From positions 67,414,672 to 67,478,671 of the forward strand of contig NC_088708.1 of assembly GCF_963576615.1 (NCBI RefSeq): a stretch of 64,000 nt of DNA, read 5' to 3'. This stretch comes from Watersipora subatra (taxonomy: Eukaryota > Bryozoa > Gymnolaemata > Cheilostomatida > Watersiporidae). Each line of letters opens with the position of its first letter. Positions within the stretch are counted from its first letter, which is position 1. Both the position numbers and the translations under genes were made by a program. Shown piece by piece: positions 22,356 to 34,300 of the stretch. The notes beneath the pieces are model-generated. The model was given only the letters and a program-made list of their open reading frames with translations. It did no database searches and was not told where the DNA came from.

Positions 22356-25300
22356 TCAAAGAAAAGGGTTATTCATGTTTGGCTGCTGAGATGGTGCTTG
22401 ATGGTAAAGGGGCTGAGCACCCATGTAACCATGCATTGGCATCATTGGGTTTACGAGCGGTTGTTGACCATTGTTGAAGCCACCCATATTTGTGGTTGCC
22501 GACATCTGGTTAAGGGATGGCCTTGGTGGTTGTTGAGCGTGGAAAGGATTACTGTTAATAGGTACAGAGCCGGTTCCATGGTTTGTCATTGCAAATGGAT
22601 TGACTAAAAAATATAGCAATTTTGTCAGATTGCAGTGTCTACCGTGTAAAATATAACTGCTCAGATCCGCGAAAAAAGTTATAAACAATCAAAAAAATTT
22701 TGACCCCGCCAGGACTCGAACCTGGAATCTCCTGATTCGTAGTCAGGCGCCTTATCCATTGGGCCACGAGGCCTTCCATGCTTTCCACACGTTTCAATAA
22801 CGATCCTATGCTGCAATTCAAGCATCACATTTTTGTATACAGCTGTGCGTATTACTGCAGTTTCTTTTTCGTGCATCGTCGAGGTTTTTCCACTGCATAA
22901 CGGAGCACATACACAATTTTATCTTGCACATAGCCGGCCATTACGTTGTCTCATAAATATTTAATTATGGGGATATTGTCGGAAAAATTGTGGGAATAAA
23001 TGTACATAATATTTTGGCATATAAATTGAAGACTTTCTTGGAAATAGGAGAAAATTTTCATCAAAATATTCCAGTTGGTAGCATTTGTTCTTCCAGATAG
23101 CAACTCAAAGATAATAAATTTATACTATAATAATTTGATACACAAATTATGCTTATAGATGTACTCTAGATCTTGTAGTTTGGCAACTTACATCTTCACA
23201 GATGTATTTCTCTGAAACCCTAAAAGAGGTTTGTGAATAAATAGGTTGAAGGGTTTGCGATAGCAATGATTTTCATGGTCAACTAGTATATATGGCTAAC
23301 TAAACTAGTGGCAGCAGTGCAGCCCATAAAAATTCCCATCGAGGTTTCTTCGCAAATAACATTTAAAATCGTTTCTCTTTGTTAGAGAAATGCTTATGAG
23401 TACAAACTGGCCATAATGAGTACAGTTTTATGATGGTCTTCGTATTATGGCAAATCTCACTAGGCTCTGCGTTAAATTGTCTAAATTATGGATAGCTACA
23501 TGTACATGCACTATGGAGCACATCATATAGATTTGGAGTTGTGTGCCAGTTGTGTTACCCTGCGAATTAAGTGGTTTATGAACATTCGCATGATGGGGAT
23601 TGACTGGTGCCTTGTTGAAAAAAAGTAAGGAATTGTACGCTTTAAATTAATAATTAGCAACGCAGTTGGCGACACAAACACATGAAACTTAATAGAGAAA
23701 GGATGTACAGAAGTTTTGAAAATGCTTAAAATTGAGTGGCTGGCGCGTTATTTCAATGCGCACCATTCGCAAGAGCTGTTTCCATTATTCGCAAGTATGA
23801 TGGATTTGATGAAGTTTTTCGAATCGCAAAACTCGCTTAGCTTGCGGATTTATGCCGTTTCCATGATGCGGCTAACTTGCGGATTGGCTCAAATTTGCGC
23901 ATCATGTGCGTCATGGAAACATAGTGATAGGCCAATATTTTAGAGCACAATGTTGGACAAAAAAATCATTTCAACAATTGAGTGTCCACGCATTGATGAT
24001 TCACAAAGCTTTGCACACACTTGTAATGTTTTGCATTTCTTACCTTGACGATACACTGTGCAATCAAGTTATACAATAATCAAATGATACTCCCAATTTT
24101 AGTTACCAAACGTATTGCAATAAAAAGCTTTTTGTTTCAGATAATGCATAAAAATAAAACAAATATGCTATTTGATAACTGTATTAGCCAATCAGAGATG
24201 ATACATTAGTCAATGTTATAAAATGACTAATACCATACACTAGTCACTATTATAAAATGATTAATACCATACACTAATCACTGTTATAAAATGACTAATT
24301 CCATACACTACTTACTGTTATAAAATGACTAATACTGTACACTAGTCACTGTTGTAAAATGACTGATACCACACACTAGTCACTGTTATAAAATGACTAA
24401 TACTGTACACTAGTCATTGTTATAAAATGACTAATACTGTACATTAGTCACTGTTATAAAATGACTAATACCATACACTAGTCACTGTTATAAAATGACT
24501 AATACCGCACACTAGTCACTGTTATAAAATGACTAATACTGTACACTAGTCACTGTTGTCAAATGACTAATACCACACACTAGTCACTGTTATAAAATGA
24601 CTAATACTGTACACTAGTCACTGTTATAACACGACTAATACTGTACACTAGTCACTGTTGTAAAATGACTAATACTGTACACTAGTCACTGTTATAAAAT
24701 GACTAATACCATACACTAGTCACTGTTATAAAATGACTAATACCATACACTAGTCACCGTTATAAAATGACTAATACCGCACACTAGTCACTGTTATAAA
24801 ATGACTAATACCGCACACTAGTCACTGTTATAAAATACCATACACTAGTCACTGTCATCCATACATTCTATGGGTATTTCCCACGCTTAGCAGCAAAACG
24901 CTTTTGAGTAGATATCTTGCTAGGATAGGAGAATCCCATCACCACATTTCATAGGATTCAATGCAGGCTGCCAACTGCTAGGCAGTCAGCTGTTACTCAC
25001 CACCTTAGCAAAGAGCTTCTAGAAATCACTTGTAGTACAATGGAGGGAAAATTAGTTCCCTTATACAAACTATAGTTGAAAATGCGACAAGCTTTCTCTG
25101 GGAGTCATAAAAAGAATAAAGAGAGAGGATAACTCTATTAGATAATACACACGCTCACTATCACCATTGGACATTATGCCAAGCTAGCCTCCAGTGTTTA
25201 GTAAAAGTATCTTATTGCTAGAAGAATAATGTGAAATTTGTCCAAGTGAACAACAGAGGGACTAACGCGAGACCTTACCAGTGCCTGGTGTTGAATGCTT

Positions 25301-28300
25301 CACAACCAAATTATCTATGTTAACCAAAGGCTTAGCCTGTGTGTCTAGGAAGTCCTCAGGTCTTTTTGAGGCCGTAAGGCTGGTCTGGCCGTGTGGCAGC
25401 GGCGGAAGTGAGCCCTGCACTTCTTGCATGTCAAACAATGAACCGCCGTTACTAGCTGCAAAATGAAGAGAACAGCCATTATATTTTACTCTTTCTCATG
25501 GAAGGTCTAGTCACATGATGGCTACCCTACAAAAAGAAAACTAATAATTGTCAACTCCATGATTGTACCAATCCTTTGACAGCAAGGTTTGGCTGACTAA
25601 GGTATTTTGTATGTCTAAAATGTAACGAGTAAACACTACCTGAAGTTTCAGCCATGACAGTTGTTCTCATTCCCAGCGCATCAAAATCGTCATCTACTGT
25701 TGCAGGCTTGGTAGCGCTGCCGCCATTCGCCTGCCATGGAGAGGTAGCTTGGCTTACTGGTGGACCAGCACCCCATGGATCATTGTTCACTACAAGGCAC
25801 ACTGTATACTTAACCATAACTACTAACTAACTTGTGTTTAGTTTTGACATTGACCATATACAAATTCACACGGCAGTGTACCAACGGCAGTGTACTAACG
25901 GCAGTGTACCAACGGCAGTGTACCAACGGCAGCGTACCAACGGCAGCGTACTAACGGCAGCGTACCAACGGCAGCGTACCAATGGCAGTGTACCAATGCT
26001 ATGTCATTAAGCCGTGAAGCGTTGGAATGCAATGAATATGTTGCATTAATGGAACCTGGAGTTTTACTATTTATTAAAAATCATCTATAGGTGCAACCCC
26101 TAACAAGTGTCGCAACTCCAACCGTAATAAGGAGCTTGTATTAAGTCTTTATCGTGAAAAGGTAAAGCAGACATATCATAGACATATCATAAATAGAAAG
26201 GTAACCATGGTTCCTATGACATATCATAGACATATCATAAATAGAAAGGCAATCATGGTTCCTATGACATATCACAGACATATCATAGATAGAAAGGCAG
26301 TCATGGTTCCTATGATATATCATAGATAGAAAGGCAATCATGGTTCCTATGACATATCATAGACATATCATAGATAGAAAGGCAATCATGGTTCCTATGA
26401 AAAAGAGTGTGATATTAACAAATGGGTAATGAACAAATAGCTTGAGAACCAGCCTACCAGCAGGTTGGGCAGCGGGTGCATCCCATGGATTGTTACTAGC
26501 AGGCGCGGAAGGTACATTGGTAGGCGCCCATGGGTCTGATGAGGAACCGATGACAGGTGAGAATGGGCTTGCATTAGACTCCACCGCTGCTGTACTCGCT
26601 GGTTGCGGAGACCAGGGGTCTGTGGTAGTGACATTTATTGGTGCCTGAGCACTAGGATTCCATGGATCACTAGTGGATGGTGGGGCGGCTAGACGACCAG
26701 CTCCAGCGAAGTCAAGCAAATGCTACAACAATCGTCCGTCCAGCGAGTCATTATTAAAATAATTTCAAGTGTTGCGAAGCAATAGTCCCTACCTCATGCA
26801 AAAGGCAAAAATTTAATGCAAGTCTGCTCTCACATGTCTGAAGTGTTCAAGGCAGGAAAACTACTAATAACTCCTAAATATCTTGAAAATACTTCACTAT
26901 TGAGGAACCTATCATATTTATATGATAGGAAGTGGAGATTGATTAATTTTAAATCATCAAATATGTAGCTACAGAGCATAACATAGATACAGCCATTACT
27001 AACCACCAATTTGTACCTTGCATTACTGGGTTAAAGCACATCAATTATATCAGTACTGTTTCGGCTTATTCAGGTTCTTCAATATCTTGGCTTTCAAATG
27101 AGCCATTGTTTGACATGGTGAGACAGACATTGGTTGGTGTTTATAGGATTTCCCCAGAGCTCCACCACAGAAATGTTCAATGGTATAGGCTCGCAAATTA
27201 TGATGTCACATTTTTCATATTCGGTGTTGTGTGCTCTTACCGCTTATTTTTATCGCTTACCGCTTATATTTATCAACTACGATAATGACGCTGGTGGCAG
27301 GCGAAGGTATGACATGACAACTCCAGAGAACCAATGAAGATGACAAAGGAATCAGTGTCATTAGCTCTCCATGGACAGATTATTTCTATGATAAATAGCT
27401 CAGATTCCAAGCACCACACTATGTTTTCCCGATGATATTATGCACTAGCCCTTTCTTGTTATTGTGATGTTGAGGGGCACGACTGAGGCTAATTAATTTC
27501 AAGCATTGCGTGATCTCGCGAGAGTGCAATTTACATATAGTCCTAGGGCCACGCCACTGCAGGTCACAATTTAATCGATGTGATTTCCTTACTTTTATCA
27601 ACGACAGTGTATTTATTGGAACAATCATATTTAGAAAGCAACAATAATAATGCAATAATAATTACTATAAATGTTTAAAATGAACGAAAGGATGAAAAAA
27701 TCAAACTGTAACAATCACCCGAAATCTATTAACCCAGAACATGTGATTGCATTGGTCGGGTGTTAGCACGATCCCCGGGCATTGTTGATTATCTAGAAAT
27801 GTAGTTTATTATTAGCGCTCTCTGGGTTTAAGAGCACCGATTGTCACAGAAAAGCGCAGCCTCAATGGCAGGCAGCAAAAGGGATCGACGACCTAAGGCT
27901 AAATGCTAATTACGACATCACATTGTGGGAACCACAACCAGGTGTTTTTTTAATGCAGGACATACTTTTGACACTCTGTTTTTTATAGTTATATTATTCT
28001 TTGTGTTTTGAATATAGGCTCATTCGAAAGCCAAGACTCTGAAGTACTGAAATATATGATAAAAGTACTGCTATAATTGATGTGCTTTAACTATTATTAA
28101 CCGCCAATTTGTACCTACATTACTGGGTTAACTATTATTAACCGCCAATTTGTACCTACATTACTGGGTTAACTATTACTAACCGCCAATTTGTACCTAC
28201 ATTACTGGGCGACTACTTTTCGTTATCACTCTGTGTATTGCCTTTGAATTTTTTCAGTTTTTATTTTTGAAAGACAAACTAATACACCTTGTTTCATTGA

Positions 28301-31300
28301 CCTCTCCATAAACATATATTAGCCTTGTTTCATTGACCTCTCCATAAACATATATACACAACTAGAATATCCTAGCTTTCGCTGTAGATAACTAGGGAAC
28401 ACAAAGTTTTCCTATCGAAATGATGAAAGTAATCCATAAATGTGACTTTCAAGAAACATAAATCGGAAGAGAAGAGTCTCATCAGTTGTTCGGGAAGCAT
28501 ACTACTTGTTGCTTGGAATGAGAAATACTTCAGCCAAAATTTTTGGAGATCGCGTCATCTGTCGCAAATGCATTGCTGAGCATTGTATTGGCAATGCGAC
28601 AATGTCAATTGTATGGTTTACATTATTTCATTAATTAGCAAGCGGGTCAGCAACTGGTCAGACTACTAACTACATGGCAGCGGTAATGTAAAAAACAAAC
28701 TCCTGTAATGCTCAGTTTAGTTAGAAACTTCATGCGATTACACGAGAAACATTCCTACAACTGAAAAACGCGGGCTAACTTGCTATACTAACTTATCTCA
28801 CTTACAGGATTAGGTGTTTTAGTGCCGATAAAGCCAGGTGGACTGTGGCTATAATACCAACATACATAGAACCACGCAATATGTAAAATTTTCTTCACTT
28901 GAGCAAGGTCTCTGCACATCGGCCTAGTATGACATACCTTTATAAACTTTAAAACTCTGCAGCTAATTATAGCCTTTGACAAAAATAGTTGATCATTTTA
29001 GGACTTTCAACCGGTGTCGCTAACTGTTATGAGATTTGTGAAACTCCAAATGAATGGAACAAGTTTTTTCACTAAACCGAGAGAAATTGATGGGAAAGGA
29101 ATTTGCCAAAATGCATAGTCATACTTCTATAGTTGTCAAACATGCTGAGAAATATTGTTTAAGTCAAAAACTCGTGAACAAGGAGACAACCTAACTACTA
29201 AACGGATAGGGCAAAAGATTACGGTACAATTAATTTCGGAGCGGCTGCATTTAATCTCAGACTCTGTGTATGAGATTGGAATCAATCTTTGATAAGAATA
29301 AATGAGGAATTTATAATCCCCTGAACAGAAACAGTACTGTATGAAGTTTGAATATGGTTAATATAACAAGTGTACCGATGTATAACAACGTATAATTAAT
29401 ACTACATATAGCTGTTAGTTTGTTGGTTACAATTCCATGAATATATGTTAAAGATGATCTTGCACAAAATTCTAATAAATTTTATCAAAAAGTATCGATA
29501 TTTTTCTATCATTTGCAATTATTTTCTATGTTTGAGGTGATCTGACTGTCAGGGTGTTTCAAGACTAAAATCGACAAAACGATCGCGGTTAGAACGCTCA
29601 GAAGAAAAATGCGTTCAAAATGACGTCACTAGTTGTTATCGTTATTGTAGTTGATATCGTCTATTGCGATCAGTTTGCAGCCTTACCCGTCTCTATTCTG
29701 TCTGTTTCTTTGCAACTATCGATGTCATAATAGAAATGTCGCTTGATCTGAGCATTTCAACCAGGATCAAGTTTTATCGATTTTACTCTTCAAACATCCT
29801 AGCAATCAGATCACCTCAAACACCAAAACCAATCGCAAAGAGTAGAAAAATACCGATACTTTCTGATAAAATTTACTAAAATCTTGTGCAAGTTCATCTT
29901 TTAAGTAGCGAAACATGTAGTCAAGTCTCCATGATCTCTCCTGAGTTGAAATGTTCATAAACCGAAAGGCTGGACAACTGATAAACTAAAGTATTATTGA
30001 CCAGGTGTACAGTGTTTGCATTCCTCAACAAGTTACATAACTATGTGCCCTATTCAATTCTATTCAATTGAAGAGAAAATGTATCAAGGACAACCAAAAT
30101 AAAGACACATGCACAATATGCCCAGTGCATGCAATGCTGCCAATTCTAGTAGGCATAGCCTATACCTCAACTACCATATATGGTAGTATCTCGGTTCAAA
30201 GGGTCAGCAGCGAGAACAGAAGAAACAGCAGCATGCAGTAAATAAACAAGGCGATAACATAGCATTGTATTCCAACTCACTGGCTTTAGTCGCCGTAGCT
30301 ACAAGGTAAATGCATACAGGAATGTTGTTGAATTGAGTGATGTAATAGCATAAGCTTAGCTAAACAGACTAAGATTAGCTAGTCTACGGGATGGACCACT
30401 CACTGTTGATAACTGTAATAACATCTCTACGTATATTTCAATGCTGCTTTCATATGAGCTGTAAACACTTTCCAAAAGTGCGTATTAAAACAGTTAAAAA
30501 ATACACGCAAGAATAGTTTTAGATTATGTACGTGTCTGACCAGGTCTACAATAAAAATGAACCCTACACGAAGTACAACACTGATAGCGTTGCTCATCAT
30601 ATAATCCTCATTATACCAATCCATAGACATAGTTTGTGTGGTTACACAATTAGAAATTCAATTAAATTTGGTTTTTGTTATGATTGGTTAGACAGTTTCT
30701 AACCACAAATAGCTTTGAAAAACGTAATGATACTGATGCTATGGTTCTCAACTTCTCACTGATGAGTGGATAGAGATTATTGTAAATCGTTCCTGTTGGT
30801 TAAAACTTGCCAAGGTGTAAAAGCTATAGTTTATATATTTTGCTAAAACTATTACAAGACATACAACAATATTATAATCAAGAATAATTCTTCATGAAGC
30901 TCTTTATAATCTTTCCACATGCACACATACAATAGTGAAGGTCAAGGACAAATGCGGCACATTCTTGTTATAGGTAGGATGGTCAAATAGTCCCTCGACT
31001 ACGTCAATTCCAGATAACGTAAATAATTTATGTGAAGTTTTTGTTTCGTGCTACGTAACAAATTCCATATAACATGGAGTTTCAAATCAGCCGAGTTCTT
31101 TAATTCGGTTATCTTTTTATCTTGCCACTTGCGAAAATAAAAACGACGTGTGTATCGCGTTATATCTACTACATTACTATACAACTTCCATGGGATTCTA
31201 ATTCGTCGTGATAGATCCTCAGATGTGTCGACAAAACAGAGAATAGGTAGCTGCGCAATTGTTCATAAATACTCAAAGACAATCGATTGGTGTAGGCATT

Positions 31301-34300
31301 ACAGAATCGGTCCATTGATCTGAATGTCATGAGTTGGAGTATTGTCGGAAGTTATCTTTTATCCTAACCTTGACTCCTAGGTACAGATAGATGACGAACA
31401 GGTAGGACTATTTTTGTAGTAAAAATCTTTTGTTGCCTTGCTTTATTGTAGACGTATAAAATATTTGTTTTGAGTTTTGCTTTGCAGAATAGACCTTCCC
31501 ATTTAGAAAAAATAAGCAAATATTTGTGAATGAACGTCGAAGATGTGCCCGCTCCATCAATTTATTGTAAAATTATCGCAATCATGGTCTATAAAACCAG
31601 TGAAATTGATCAGCAAAAAGGAGAAAAATTGTCGATGCAAACCAATAATACTGCAGTTATAGTACGGCCTGCAAATTACAAAAGATAAGTCAAGTTTTTC
31701 ATTTTTGTATGGATAAAAAAAGGGGTGAGTTTGGAAAGATCTTGGAACGCATTATGCAAGTTTACATGTATTTTACTGTTCTTATAACGTAAACATTCCT
31801 TGAACGAATTATTTACGTTGTAAGAGTACCTACTGTATTATATAGTGTCTGTCACTATGATTCCATGATGTGGTGAATAGAAGTACCTACTGTATTATAT
31901 AGTGTCTATCACTATGATTCCATGATGTGGTGAATAGGAGTACCTACTGTACTATATAGTGTCTATCACTATGATTCCATGATGTGGTGAATAGGAGTAC
32001 CTACTGTATATAGTGTCTATCACTATGATTCCATGATGTGGTGAATAGGAGTACCTACTGTACTATATAGTGTCTATCACTATGATTCCATGATGTGGTG
32101 AATAGGAGTACCTACTGTATTATATAGTCCCTATCACTATGATTCCATGATGTGGTGAATAGGAGTACCTACTGTATTATATAGTGTCTATCACTATGAT
32201 TCCATGATGTGGTGAATAGGAGTACCTACTGTATTATATAGTGTCTATCACTATGAGTCCATGATGTGGTGAATAGGAGTACCTACTGTATTATATAGTG
32301 TCTATCACTATGATGCCATGATGTGGTGAATAGAAGTACCTACTGTATATAGTGTCTATCACTATGATTCCATGATGTGGTGAATAGGAGTACCTACTGT
32401 ACTATATAGTGTCTATCACTATGATTCCATGATGTGGTGAATAGGAGTACCTACTGTATATAGTGTCTATCACTATGATTCCATGATGTGGTGAATAGGA
32501 GTACCTACTGTACCTACTGTGCACAACTCCAAATCCACATCCTCCGCACAATCAAAACACAGTATGCATAAGAAGCATTGAGTGTCATGGATTGCGCAAA
32601 CCTTCCCTAGACTCAATAAATATATTCTATGACAGGCTGATTATGATAGACACCTATCGTGAGCCATTGTTGCAGCCAGATAAAACAAAAACAAGCTGAA
32701 TGGTGGGAAATAAAAAAAACCCATTTTACTCATTTGTTTTACCCATTTACCCATTTTTACTTACCTATTTTTAAGAATTTACCCATTGTCAACCTTCCTC
32801 ATGCACGCCATCACCTGCAAGGCTCTGCACAAGTACATGTACATTCCAACCAGCCATGCAGTTTCTATTTACACAAACCAAATGCAGCAGAGCAGTTTTA
32901 ATATGGAGATATGATGTAGTGAACCTTATCATATGCAAACAAGCTCATCAGCTCAAGGAACCTGATCAGCCACAATATGACCAGTGTAGATGCCAATCTC
33001 ACCTCAGCTTTGGGTGCTTCTGGAGGCAGAGCATCTTTCTGGCTCTCTTCTAACGCCATCTGAAGTTTAAGGTCATCGTTTGTTTTCTTTTTTGCGTCAT
33101 TCTCGGCTTCCTCCTTGCTCATGGCCAGTGCCAACTGTAATTGTAGTTCCTCCTCGCCTGCCGAGTGTGGTCGAGCCTGCTCCAAATCGGGATTAGCGAG
33201 AGAGGAGGGGGTCGGTGTGTCTACAGTAAATGCACAACACTCAGCCATAGACCATAATCTCACCTTACAGCATCCCAACACGCATCATATCCATTCTACA
33301 TGTAGGTAGTTAGTTATTTACCGTACTTTTCGGACTATTAGCCGCTACTTTTTTCTGATGTTTCAAACCATGTGGCTTATATAAGGGTGCAGCTATTCTG
33401 TGGTTTTTCTTTCACCGCTAGAGTGCATCAACCGGGATCTTCGGTTACTGCGCCTCTAGCGGTGAAAAAAAACGAAACAGTGCCTAACGGTACTGTTCCA
33501 TTAGGCACTGGCTTAAAAAGCGTCAGTTAATACGGAACAGTGCCTAACGGCACGGTTCCGTTTTAAATAGCAAAGTTGCCGCCGTGTTAAAAATCATTGT
33601 CCTGCGTTCTGCGGCCTATACAAAGGTGCGGCCTATGTATTGTCATCGTTTTTTTAAAATAAAGCAGATGTTGCTTATATAAGGGTGCGGTTAATAGTCC
33701 AAAAAGTACGGTATACTCTAACGCAAAGAAATGTATCAATATCTAGCTGGTACACATTCAGTACAGCGACAAGTGACTGAGCCCGCAACTGTCAATCATC
33801 CAGAGGGCGGACAACCACTACAGTAAGCAGTTTTCTTTACTTGAAAACTATTAAAGAAACCTAATATCAGAAGCTCTTCATCTATAGCGAAATTACATAA
33901 AACAGACAATACCATAAGCAAGTGAAAGCGTAATGACTAGATACCAAATAGAACTGACCGCTGGTGAGTAGTGTCGGCCGGTGCTTTGGTCTGCCTAGCT
34001 GCCTCTACAATAAAAAACATGTCGGTAGATCAGACACCAAGATTGATTGTAATCATCAATAATTTATAGACACTTAACCTTCTAGTAAAAACGTATACCT
34101 TGTGCTTGCACTACAGCCCAACAATATGTGTATATTACATTCGAACATCTTTAAAAACAGACTAGGGATGCCACAGAGAAAGACAAGGATGCATGCCGCA
34201 CACATAAATGCCCACCGTTATGTTCTACAGGTGAGCCACTGGCGACTAGACTATTTGTTCACTCTCTGCTAAGAGGTTGCTATGATAGTCTAACCCCTGT

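Noticed and set aside
22639-22876. Two ORFs across 22.64-22.88 kb
   Set aside because: They are translations of the tRNA-Arg gene.
24205-24855. CRISPR-like array
   Set aside because: A plain 34-bp tandem repeat with no unique spacers, in an animal intron.
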